This document shows, in pieces, positions 5,729 to 12,431 of a DNA stretch of 12,431 nt; position 1 is the stretch's first letter, and each line of letters opens with the position of its first letter. The DNA lies in contig JAYTTZ010000006.1 in the NCBI GenBank assembly GCA_043744805.1, forward strand, positions 1-12,431, read 5' to 3'. The position numbers were made by a program, and so were the translations under genes. The notes below the pieces were generated by a model. That model was not told the DNA's origin. It saw nothing but the letters and a program-made list of their open reading frames with translations, and made no database searches. The stretch is from Ga0077536 sp043744805 (GTDB lineage Bacteria > Pseudomonadota > Gammaproteobacteria > Ga0077536).

Positions 5729-6502
5729 ATGTCGAAGACCGGTTCCGCGAGCGCCCGCTGGAACATGCTGCTCGGCCACCAGCACCTGTTGCTGCTGCTG
5801 TGGTGGATCACCGCCGGGCTGGTGGTGTTCGGCAGCGTGGTCGTCGTCGACCAGCAACTCTTCCAGACCATGGTGCGGGCCGATCGCAGCCACATCTGCC
5901 TGGTGCTGGTGTTGATGTACGTCGTTGGCGCCGCGCATACCTTCAAGCGCACGCTTTTCCTGTCGCGGGAACTGGGGCTCGCCGCGAACCTCGCCGACGC
6001 CCTGCGCAAAGGGCACCTCCAGCCAGGGACTCTGAGGAGCGCCGAGCGCCTGCAGGAAGCGGACCTCCGTGCCGGCTTCGTCACCGACTACCTGCTGGAT
6101 CTCGAACTTGGCAACGCGCACCGCGGGGCGGGTGCGGAACCGGGCAGCGACCTGCTGGACGCCTATGCCACGCGCCTGCGCGGCGCGCATGAATTCGGCT
6201 GGTTCTACATCGACCTGCTGCTCAAGGTGGGCTTCCTGGGCACCCTCGTCGGCTTCATCCTGATGTTGAGTTCGGTCGCCGAGACCGGCGCGCTGGACGC
6301 AGGAGCCATGCAGAAGGTCTTGACGCAGATGAGCGTCGGCATGAGCACTGCGCTCTACACCACGCTCGCGAGCCTGGTCGCCGGCATCCTGCTGTCCATG
6401 CCGTACTACCTGCTGGATCGCGGACTGGAAGCGCTGCTGCAGTCGACCATCGAAATCCGCGACGTGCTCCTGCCCGCCACGAACCACGCCAGCCGGGCCT
6501 GA
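5729..6502 (+). CDS. MotA/TolQ/ExbB proton-channel family protein
   Basis: This 257-residue inner-membrane protein has predicted helices at about 20-40, 56-73, 162-182 and 205-227. The diagnostic part is KVGFLGTLVGFILMLSSV (166-183) followed by MSVGMSTALYTTLASLVAGI (201-220). It corresponds to the paired pore helices of TolQ/ExbB, with threonines at 172 and 211/212 in the polar channel positions. Such subunits form rings around ExbD/TolR/MotB-type helices and convert proton flow into mechanical work in the periplasm. It has one more helix near the N-terminus than classic ExbB. The start at 5729 follows the previous stop by one base and gives a sensible hydrophilic N-terminus; upstream in-frame codons belong to the DUF302 gene. 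The downstream gene is the natural candidate for its single-pass partner. Confidence 0.87.
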   Translation: MSKTGSASARWNMLLGHQHLLLLLWWITAGLVVFGSVVVVDQQLFQTMVRADRSHICLVLVLMYVVGAAHTFKRTLFLSRELGLAANLADALRKGHLQPGTLRSAERLQEADLRAGFVTDYLLDLELGNAHRGAGAEPGSDLLDAYATRLRGAHEFGWFYIDLLLKVGFLGTLVGFILMLSSVAETGALDAGAMQKVLTQMSVGMSTALYTTLASLVAGILLSMPYYLLDRGLEALLQSTIEIRDVLLPATNHASRA

Positions 6503-6515
6503 GCGGACCACCGGC

Positions 6516-7139
6516 ATGTCGGCACTGTCCCGTTCCCCTGGCCGCTACCGTGCACCCTTTGATCCGATCACGGCAGTGCTGTTCAAGATCATCCAGGCCA
6601 TCACCTACCTCTTCGTGCTGGCCGTGCTGTTCATGAACCCGATCGCAAAGCAGGGGATCATCAACCCCAAGGCGGAATACATCATCTCGGTGGCCTGGCC
6701 TGACCGGAACCCGAACGACATCGACACTTACGTCGAGGATCCCGCGGGCGACCTTACCTACTTCAAGAACCCGGCGGCCGGCCTCGTCCACCTCGATCGC
6801 GACGATCGCGGCAACCTCAACGACACGCTCAACATCAACGGCCGCAACATAGAGAGCCCGCTCAACCAGGAACTCACCACCGTGCGCGCGGTCATTCCCG
6901 GCGAGTACGTGGTGAACGTCCATTACTATGCCAGCGAGGACAACCAGCCCGTGCCGGTGACGGTGCGGGTGGACAAGGTGAACCCGACGCTCGAGGTGAT
7001 TTACTACGATACGATCACCCTTGAACACAAAGACGAGGAACGCACCGCTGTGCGCTTCACGATCCTCGGCGACGGACGCGTGACCAACATCAACCACGTG
7101 GCGAAGGAACTCGTCAACAAGGCCTTCAAGCGAGAGTAG
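6516..7139 (+). CDS. single-pass membrane protein with DUF2135/YfaP-like periplasmic domain
   Basis: This 207-residue protein has one membrane helix (about 20-42, VLFKIIQAITYLFVLAVLFM) ending in an MNP motif. Topologically that is like ExbD/TolR, placed right after a TolQ/ExbB-type gene. The periplasmic part is not ExbD-like. It has ISVAWPDRNPNDIDTYVEDP (57-76), GDLTYFKNPAAG and IPGEYVVNVHYY (127-138), the pattern of DUF2135/YfaP beta-sandwich domains, whose function is unknown. The Asp expected inside an ExbD helix is missing: counting back from the MNP proline, that position is Gln27. Lys24 and Asp16 are the only charged residues nearby. It starts 13 bp after the channel gene and ends 5 bp before the next gene. 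The domain call rests on motif resemblance. Confidence 0.72.
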   Translation: MSALSRSPGRYRAPFDPITAVLFKIIQAITYLFVLAVLFMNPIAKQGIINPKAEYIISVAWPDRNPNDIDTYVEDPAGDLTYFKNPAAGLVHLDRDDRGNLNDTLNINGRNIESPLNQELTTVRAVIPGEYVVNVHYYASEDNQPVPVTVRVDKVNPTLEVIYYDTITLEHKDEERTAVRFTILGDGRVTNINHVAKELVNKAFKRE

Positions 7140-7144
7140 AACCC

Positions 7145-7672
7145 ATGCTGAGCTTAGGCCCCGCGTCGATCGTGGCGTGTTACCTGGCCGTTACCCTGTC
7201 GCTCCTGCTGCTCGGGATGTTCTCGAGCTGGCACTGGCGCCTGAAACTCACGCTGGTTGCCGCCGTGACCGTCGCGTGGTGCGCGGTGTACCTGGCGCTG
7301 CCCTCGATGCTGGGCTGGCCGACCGATCGCGACGTCCCCAGGCGCTTCAACCTCCTCGCGGTCTTCATCCAGGAGCCCGACGCGGCCACGGGCAAGCCGG
7401 GTGGCGTTTTTTTCTGGGCCTCGGATCTCGATCCGGAAGCCGACCCGCGACCACGCGCCTACACCCTGCCGTTTTCCCCGGGATACAAGTCGGTGTTCGA
7501 GGAAGGCCAGGGCAAGCTCCGCAAGAACATCCCGCAGGTCGGAGAGACCGAGGAGGACGACGAGATCCACGGCGTACCCGCCGACCGCCTGCAACTCGGC
7601 CAACGCAGCGTGAAGATTAAATTCCGGGACGCCCCGCCCTCAGGGCCCCCGAGCAAGGATGCCGCGCCATGA
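7145..7672 (+). CDS. two-helix membrane protein of unknown family, paralogue A
   Basis: I do not recognise this 175-residue protein. It has two N-terminal membrane helices (about 5-25 and 32-52), then MLGWPTDRDVPRRFNLLAVF (55-74) and IQEP, a GGVFFWASDLDP segment, PRAYTLPF (104-110) and KLRKNIPQVGE (124-134). The tail is proline- and charge-rich. The soluble part is probably periplasmic, or at least on one face of the membrane. It is clearly homologous to the next gene, sharing LGWP, RFNL, the EP turn, PRAxxLPF and KLRKxxPQxGE, so the pair arose by tandem duplication. GAGAG lies just before the start. Its stop overlaps the next start (ATGA). Position in the operon suggests an accessory of the proton-channel pair. 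Confidence 0.85.
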   Translation: MLSLGPASIVACYLAVTLSLLLLGMFSSWHWRLKLTLVAAVTVAWCAVYLALPSMLGWPTDRDVPRRFNLLAVFIQEPDAATGKPGGVFFWASDLDPEADPRPRAYTLPFSPGYKSVFEEGQGKLRKNIPQVGETEEDDEIHGVPADRLQLGQRSVKIKFRDAPPSGPPSKDAAP

Positions 7673-8175
7673 TGGACACCAGTGCCGCCACGCCAGCGTT
7701 CATTGCCGCCTTCGGGCTGGTGCTCGTCTTGCTCGCCAACGTGCTGTTCTTCACCCGCTTCGCGTGGTGGGTGAAAGTGTCCTGCCTCGCGATGGTGGCA
7801 GGCCTGTACTGGATGAGCTGGCAGGCCATGCCTGGACTCCTCGGGTGGCCGGCGCACAGCGGGCTTTCGGAGCGCTTCAACCTCGCCGCCATCCACGTCA
7901 TCGAGCCGGAAAAGAACGGTGCCAGCAAAGGCGCGATTTACCTCTGGACCTCGCGCTTTGCGACCGCCAGTGGCCAGATCGTGCCGCGCGCCTTCGAACT
8001 GCCGTTCACGCCGGAGTTGCAACTGAAGCTCGCGGCCGTGAGCACCAAGCTGCGCAAGCGCATGCCGCAGCTTGGCGAAATCGTCCCGTCCAGGGCGAAT
8101 GGCCCGAGCCATGGCCCGAAGGGCATCGACCTCAACTTCTTCGACATGCCGGATCCGCTGTTCCCCGAGCGCTGA
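7669..8175 (+). CDS. two-helix membrane protein of unknown family, paralogue B
   Basis: This 168-residue protein is the second member of the pair, with helices at about 9-29 and 35-53. The shared core is LLGWPAHSGLSERFNLAAIH (57-76), IEPEKNGASKGAIYLWTS, PRAFELPF (106-113) and KLRKRMPQLGE (127-137). The C-terminal ends differ: this copy finishes GIDLNFFDMPDPLFPER, while its neighbour has an acidic stretch and a proline-rich end, so the two probably have distinct partners. Two consecutive ATG codons open the gene; the first overlaps the previous stop, and AAGGA lies 9 bases upstream. It is the last gene of the plus-strand operon, ending 11 bp from the convergent tilS stop. Function unknown. Confidence 0.85.
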   Translation: MMDTSAATPAFIAAFGLVLVLLANVLFFTRFAWWVKVSCLAMVAGLYWMSWQAMPGLLGWPAHSGLSERFNLAAIHVIEPEKNGASKGAIYLWTSRFATASGQIVPRAFELPFTPELQLKLAAVSTKLRKRMPQLGEIVPSRANGPSHGPKGIDLNFFDMPDPLFPER

Positions 8176-8192
8176 ACCGGGCCTCTTCAGCG
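8170..8192. terminator. short hairpin across both convergent stop codons
   Basis: CGCTGAA (8170-8176) pairs perfectly with TTCAGCG (8186-8192) around a 9-base CCGGGCCTC loop. One arm contains the stop codon of paralogue B and the other that of tilS. There is no T tract on either side, so this is not a standard Rho-independent terminator. It may weakly terminate or stabilise either transcript, or be fortuitous. Confidence 0.3.
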
Positions 8193-9536
8193 TGCGCCGG
8201 GCAGCCAGTGGACGGCCCAGCCTGGTTCATCCTGGTTTGCCGCAAACTCGGCGGCCACGCCAATCGACGGCACGGCGACCAGGCGCTCGCCCGCATAGAC
8301 CAGGGGCACACACAGGCGCTGCCACGGCGGCACGCGCGCTTCCTGCCAGAGGTGCTTCAAGGTCTTGTGGTGCAGGTGGCCCGGCAGGCGCAGGCGCTCA
8401 CCGCCGCGCCGCGCCCTCAGGCAAAGATCGAGGCCCGCGAGCTTCGATGGGCTGAGTCCTTCGCCCGGTGCAATCCGCACTTCAAGCCGCCCGCCTGCCA
8501 GGTCAATCGAGGCGGGCGGTGACCAGCGGCAATCCGGGTGGGCGGGCAGGGGCTCGCGGCCATCGTCGATCCACAGCGCATTGTCGTAGCGCCGCACGCC
8601 GCCCCCTGGCCAGCGCAATAGCGGATTGCGATCAAGATCCGCTGCGGGGAGCCGCGCACGAATCCACTCGAGCTGCGCCGCAGCCGGTGGCGCGAGGCCG
8701 CCCTCGTTGATCCAGTGGCGGAGTACCAGGCGTTGCAGGGGCGGGGAGAGTAGATTGAACCCTGCCAGCGGCAGGCGCGCACGGCTAGCACCCAAATCCG
8801 CAAGCGCGAGGCGTGCGGCGTGCTCGAGCAGGCCTGCGGCTTCATGCTGGAGGCGGGCCGCGCGCCGCAAGGTGTCGCGGGCGCCCACCCAACGTTGGAA
8901 GACGGCGGGCATCACGTGGCGGCGCAGGTAATTGCGGTCAATGGCCTCGTCGGCGTTGGACGGGTCGTCCAGGGCAGCCAGCCCGCGCGCCGAGGCATGG
9001 GCTTCGAGTTCCGCGCGACTGAGGTCCAGGAAGGGACGAAGCAGCCAGCCTGCGCCCAGGCTTTTACCGGGTGCGATGGCGGCGAGTCCCTGCGGCCCGC
9101 TGCCGCGCAGCGCCATCAGCAGGAAGGTTTCCGCGAGGTCGTCCGCATGGTGGGCTGTCATCACAACCGTGCCCGGTGCCACGCGTTTCTCCAGTGCCGC
9201 GTAGCGCAGCGCGCGCCCCAGGGCTTCCCTGCTCTCGCCGGGGCACCGGGGTGCATCGAACCGCTCCACCGCGCAATCGACGCCCAGCGTGGCAGCGACC
9301 TCGACGCAGTGGGCGGCCCACCGCGGACTCGCCGGCGACCAGCCGTGATCGAAATGGATGGCGGAAACGAGCAGTCCCGACTGCGCCGCCACTTCCAGGG
9401 TCGCCGAGAGCAGAACCGAGGAATCCACGCCACCGCTGAACGCGACGAGCAGGCGTTTGATTCCGACACCGTCGCGATGGGCCGTGTCTAGTGCTGCGGC
9501 AATGGCCTCCGGCGGCGACTGCACGCGCTTGGCCAC
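8187..9536 (-). CDS. tilS: tRNA(Ile)-lysidine synthetase TilS
   Basis: TilS is a cytoplasmic N-type ATP pyrophosphatase. It attaches lysine to C34 of the CAU-anticodon tRNA-Ile so that it reads AUA codons and is charged with isoleucine. The 449-residue protein has the PP-loop FSGGVDSS at 33-40, HFDHGW at 61-66, TAHHADDLAET at 127-137 and RNYLRRHVMP at 201-210. The C-terminal domain includes HHKTLKHLWQEARVPPWQR and a hydrophobic LVYAGERLVAV strand region. Length is normal for the gammaproteobacterial enzyme. The chosen start is a GTG at 9536, five bases after the accA stop, where no ATG is available; another GTG lies four codons on. It is probably co-transcribed with accA. Confidence 0.95.
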   Translation of the reverse strand: MAKRVQSPPEAIAAALDTAHRDGVGIKRLLVAFSGGVDSSVLLSATLEVAAQSGLLVSAIHFDHGWSPASPRWAAHCVEVAATLGVDCAVERFDAPRCPGESREALGRALRYAALEKRVAPGTVVMTAHHADDLAETFLLMALRGSGPQGLAAIAPGKSLGAGWLLRPFLDLSRAELEAHASARGLAALDDPSNADEAIDRNYLRRHVMPAVFQRWVGARDTLRRAARLQHEAAGLLEHAARLALADLGASRARLPLAGFNLLSPPLQRLVLRHWINEGGLAPPAAAQLEWIRARLPAADLDRNPLLRWPGGGVRRYDNALWIDDGREPLPAHPDCRWSPPASIDLAGGRLEVRIAPGEGLSPSKLAGLDLCLRARRGGERLRLPGHLHHKTLKHLWQEARVPPWQRLCVPLVYAGERLVAVPSIGVAAEFAANQDEPGWAVHWLPGAR

Positions 9537-9541
9537 CTCGC

Positions 9542-10531
9542 TTACTTCTCGGCGAATTCGCCGAATCGCGAGAGCCGCTGGTGGCGCTGGTGGACCAGTT
9601 TTTCCGCGTCGAGCATGGACAATCGATCAACGGCTTCGAGGAGGCAGCCTTTCACTTTTTCCGCAATGCGGTTGTAGTCGCGATGTGCGCCGCCCAGGGG
9701 CTCTTCGATGACGCTGTCGACGAGCTTCAACTGGAGCAGGCGCTCCGAAGTAATGCCCATCGCGTCGGCCGCGTCGGCCGCGCGCTCGGCGCTCTTCCAC
9801 AGGATGGAAGCGCAGCCTTCGGGTGAAATCACCGCATAGGTCGCGTACTGGAGCATGAAGACGCGATCGGCCACGCCAATCGCAAGCGCACCGCCCGAAC
9901 CGCCCTCGCCCACCACGGTGGCGATGATCGGTGTCTTGAGACTGGCCATCACGAGGAGGTTGCGGGCAATGGCTTCGCTCTGCCCGCGTTCTTCGGCGTC
10001 GATGCCCGGATAGGCGCCCGGCGTGTCGATGAACGTGAGGAGTGGCAGGCGGAACCGCTCCGCCATTTCCATGATGCGCAGGGCTTTCCGATAGCCTTCG
10101 GGCTTCGGCATGCCGAAGTTGCGATGGAGGTTTTCCTTGGTATTGCGGCCCTTCTGGTGCCCGACGAACGCCACGCCCTTGCCGTTAAGCCGTGCCACGC
10201 CGCAGACGATGGCGGGATCGTCGGCGAAGTGTCGGTCGCCGTGGAGCTCGTCGAAGCTGTCGAAGATGCGCTCGGCGTAATCCAGCGTGTAAGGACGCAG
10301 CGGATGGCGCGCAAGCTTCGCGACCTGCCAGGGCGTGAGGTTGGAGAAAATCTGCCGCGACAAATCACGCGAGCGTTCCTGCAGGCGTGCGATTTCGTCG
10401 GAGATGTTCAGTTCGGAATCGTTGCCCACCTTGCGAAGGGCTTCGATCTTGGCTTCAAGTTCAGCGATGGGCTGTTCGAAGTCCAGGAAATTGAAATGGT
10501 GTTGCGCCTGTTCAAGCCCGGCGGTTGCCAT
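9542..10531 (-). CDS. accA: acetyl-CoA carboxylase carboxyltransferase subunit alpha
   Basis: AccA and AccD together transfer the carboxyl group from biotin-BCCP to acetyl-CoA, making malonyl-CoA, the committed step of fatty-acid synthesis. The 329-residue protein shows the standard features: N-terminal coiled region FLDFEQPIAELEAKIEALRK, then DRHFADDPAIVCG, GHQKGRNTKEN, TFIDTPGAYPGIDAEERGQ, and the GEGGSGGALAIG and YAVISPEGCASILWK motifs of the crotonase-fold active site. Length is close to the E. coli protein, with about ten extra N-terminal residues. AGGAG lies 8 bases before the ATG. It sits 35 bp after dnaE and 5 bp before tilS, a gene order familiar in Xanthomonadales. Confidence 0.97.
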   Translation of the reverse strand: MATAGLEQAQHHFNFLDFEQPIAELEAKIEALRKVGNDSELNISDEIARLQERSRDLSRQIFSNLTPWQVAKLARHPLRPYTLDYAERIFDSFDELHGDRHFADDPAIVCGVARLNGKGVAFVGHQKGRNTKENLHRNFGMPKPEGYRKALRIMEMAERFRLPLLTFIDTPGAYPGIDAEERGQSEAIARNLLVMASLKTPIIATVVGEGGSGGALAIGVADRVFMLQYATYAVISPEGCASILWKSAERAADAADAMGITSERLLQLKLVDSVIEEPLGGAHRDYNRIAEKVKGCLLEAVDRLSMLDAEKLVHQRHQRLSRFGEFAEK

Positions 10532-10566
10532 GGTGTTTCTCCTGCCAGCAGCGCGTGCCGCGCGCC

Positions 10567-12431
10567 TTAGTATTCAATCGAGACCGCCCCGTCGCCGAGG
10601 CGGGATTGCAGATGTTCCAGCAGTTGGTCCGAGGCGCGAACCCGCCAGTCGTCGGCCAGCTTGATCCGTGCCCGTGCGCCGTTCCGCTGGTAGTCGATGG
10701 CCACCGAGCACTCACCCGGGGCGTGCTCGCGCAACACGCCGTGGAGAAACGGCAGCAGGCCGTCGCAAGCGTCGGCCTTGATCTGCAGGACCAGGTTGCG
10801 CGCCAACTGCTGCCGGAGTTCGTTGATCGACCACAGCTTCTGGGCGTTGATCGTGTTCTCGCCGCTGACGTCGTCGAGCTTGCATTCCCCTTCCACCACG
10901 ACGATGCGGTCGTCGACCACCTTGTCGAGCGACGCTTCGAGGACGTCATTGTACACGGTGACTTCCGTGCGGGCCGTGCTGTCGTCGAGCGTCATCACGG
11001 CCAGGCGCCCGCGCCTTCCCTTGTGGAAACGGACAGCCACCACGAGCCCGGCCACCCGTCGGCGCCCGGGCTTGAGATCGGCAAGGCGGGTGCCGGCGAT
11101 GCCGGCCAGCTCGCGGACATAGCGATCGATGGGGTGGCCGCTGAGGTAGAGCCCCAGGGTTTCCTTCTCCCATCCCAGCAATTGCTGCTGCGACCATTCC
11201 TCGCAGGTGCAGGCCGTGCGCCACGCCGCGCGCTGCGCGGGGTCGAGCTCGCCAGACGTCGCCGCCGAGCCGAACAAATCGACCTGGCCGGCCGCGGCGG
11301 CGCGGGCCTGCTGTTCGGCCGACTGCATGGCGTGTTCGACGACTTCCATCGCGCCCCGCCGGCGCGCACCCATGGAATCGACCGCGCCCGCCTTGACCAG
11401 GGCTTCGAGCACGCGCTTGTTCAGCTTGCGGCCATCATTACGCCGGCAGAGCTCGAAGAGATCCCGGTAGGGGCCAGCCTCGCCACGCTCCTTCACCAGG
11501 CCTTCCACGGCGTTTTCGCCCACGCCGCGAATCGCGCCCAGGCCATAGCGGATGGTCCTGGCATCCGCCACGGTAAAGCGGTATTCGCAGGTGTTGAGGT
11601 CCGGGTTGTGCACTTCGATGCCGAGCTGCCGGCATTCGTCGATGAGGCGCACGACCTTGTCGGTGCTGTCCATGTCGGCCGAGAGCACCGCAGCCATGAA
11701 GTGCGCCGGATAGTGGGCCTTGAGCCAGGCGGTCTGATAGGCAACCAGCGCGTAGGCCGCGGAGTGCGACTTGTTGAAACCGTAGCCCGCGAACTTCTCC
11801 ATAAGATCGAAGATCTGTGCAGCGAGATCGGTGTCGACGCCGCGCGACGTCGAGCCATCGACGAAGGTCTGGCGCTGCTTGGCCATTTCCTCAGGCTTCT
11901 TCTTGCCCATCGCCCGGCGCAGCATGTCGGCGGCACCCAGGGTGTAGCCGGCCAGCACCTGCGCAATCTGCATCACCTGTTCCTGGTACAGGATGACGCC
12001 GTAAGTGGGCTTGAGCACGGGTTCGAGCTCGGGGTGCGGGTACCTCACCACTTGCTTGCCGTGCTTGCGCTCGATGAAGTCGTCCACCATCCCTGACTGC
12101 AAGGGACCCGGCCGGAACAAGGCCACCAGCGCCACCAGATCCTCGAAGGAATCGGGCTTCAGGCGCTTGATGAGTTCCTTCATCCCGCGTGATTCAAGCT
12201 GGAAGACCGCCGTGGTCTGGGCTTGCTGCGTGAGCTCGAAGGTGGCGGCGTCGTCGAGCGGCAAGGTGTCGATGTCGAGTGGTGGCTGGCCGAGCTTCGC
12301 GAGATCGGCGTTGATGCCGCGCAGCGTCCAGTCGATGATCGTGAGCGTCCGCAGGCCGAGGAAGTCGAACTTCACCAGCCCCATGGCTTCGACGTCGCCC
12401 ATGTCGAGCTGGGTCACGGGGCTGGCGCCGT
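10567..12431 (-). CDS. dnaE: DNA polymerase III alpha subunit, C-terminal half (partial)
   Basis: This is the replicative polymerase subunit; the gene enters from the right edge, so the 5' part is missing. About 621 residues are visible, roughly the last half of a protein of about 1170. The first residues are GASPVTQLDMGDVEAMGLVK then FDFLGLRTLTIIDW; the KFDFLG Asp should be the third catalytic aspartate of the palm. Next come the fingers (GPLQSGMVDDFIERKHG, VILYQEQVMQIAQ, KKKPEEMAKQR, NKSHSAAYALVAYQTAWLKA). These are followed by the helix-hairpin-helix region (GLGAIRGVGENAVEG), an OB-fold (VAGLVVAVRFHKGRRGRLAV) and the tau-binding tail ending GDGAVSIEY. The GTG at 12417 is an internal valine, not a start, because homology continues upstream to the edge. 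Confidence 0.97.
   Translation of the reverse strand, partial: GASPVTQLDMGDVEAMGLVKFDFLGLRTLTIIDWTLRGINADLAKLGQPPLDIDTLPLDDAATFELTQQAQTTAVFQLESRGMKELIKRLKPDSFEDLVALVALFRPGPLQSGMVDDFIERKHGKQVVRYPHPELEPVLKPTYGVILYQEQVMQIAQVLAGYTLGAADMLRRAMGKKKPEEMAKQRQTFVDGSTSRGVDTDLAAQIFDLMEKFAGYGFNKSHSAAYALVAYQTAWLKAHYPAHFMAAVLSADMDSTDKVVRLIDECRQLGIEVHNPDLNTCEYRFTVADARTIRYGLGAIRGVGENAVEGLVKERGEAGPYRDLFELCRRNDGRKLNKRVLEALVKAGAVDSMGARRRGAMEVVEHAMQSAEQQARAAAAGQVDLFGSAATSGELDPAQRAAWRTACTCEEWSQQQLLGWEKETLGLYLSGHPIDRYVRELAGIAGTRLADLKPGRRRVAGLVVAVRFHKGRRGRLAVMTLDDSTARTEVTVYNDVLEASLDKVVDDRIVVVEGECKLDDVSGENTINAQKLWSINELRQQLARNLVLQIKADACDGLLPFLHGVLREHAPGECSVAIDYQRNGARARIKLADDWRVRASDQLLEHLQSRLGDGAVSIEY

Noticed and set aside
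10525..12096. A 523-codon plus-strand open frame
   Set aside because: It is antisense to dnaE, which is unmistakable on the other strand. High GC makes long antisense frames common here.

Overview
The window is about 12.4 kb of high-GC bacterial chromosome. The conserved minus-strand block dnaE-accA-tilS, the REP-like palindrome and the protein sequences suggest a gammaproteobacterium, probably of the Xanthomonadales/Rhodanobacteraceae type. That placement is inferred from gene order and protein style and was not computed. Apart from a degenerate stretch at the left end and a twice-frameshifted cytochrome b561 gene, the genes are intact and tightly packed.

Left end (1-370): thirteen copies of an 8-bp tandem repeat run into a REP-like palindrome. 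A minus-strand reading frame passes through both and looks like a relic of a membrane-fusion (RND adaptor) protein. Next, on the minus strand, come a DUF1244 protein, an NtrC-family sigma-54 activator and its membrane histidine kinase. Kinase and regulator overlap by 20 bp, and the DUF1244 gene follows 57 bp downstream, so kinase-regulator-DUF1244 is a likely transcription unit.

Centre (3600-4672): a very short plus-strand gene, pqqA, encodes the 24-residue precursor of the cofactor pyrroloquinoline quinone. It stands alone with its own strong terminator. Its leader is preceded by a near-consensus sigma-54 promoter (15 of 16 motif positions including the N4), and dyad sequences that could be enhancer sites lie about 70-110 bp further upstream. 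The adjacent, divergently transcribed sigma-54 two-component system is therefore an obvious candidate regulator of pqqA. A cytochrome b561 gene converges on the same terminator but carries two single-base frameshifts.

Right of centre (4673-8175): six plus-strand genes with overlaps or gaps of 13 bp or less. In order they encode an exported L,D-transpeptidase-like protein, an exported DUF302 protein, a MotA/TolQ/ExbB-type proton-channel subunit, a single-pass membrane protein with a DUF2135/YfaP-like periplasmic domain, and two paralogous two-helix membrane proteins of unknown family. I know of no described system with this composition. It looks like an envelope-associated, possibly proton-driven apparatus and is the best candidate here for something undescribed.

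Right end (8187-12431): minus-strand tilS (tRNA-Ile lysidine synthetase), accA (acetyl-CoA carboxyltransferase alpha) and the C-terminal half of dnaE (DNA polymerase III alpha), which runs off the window. These are ordinary housekeeping genes. The six-gene operon and tilS converge with only 11 bp between their stop codons.
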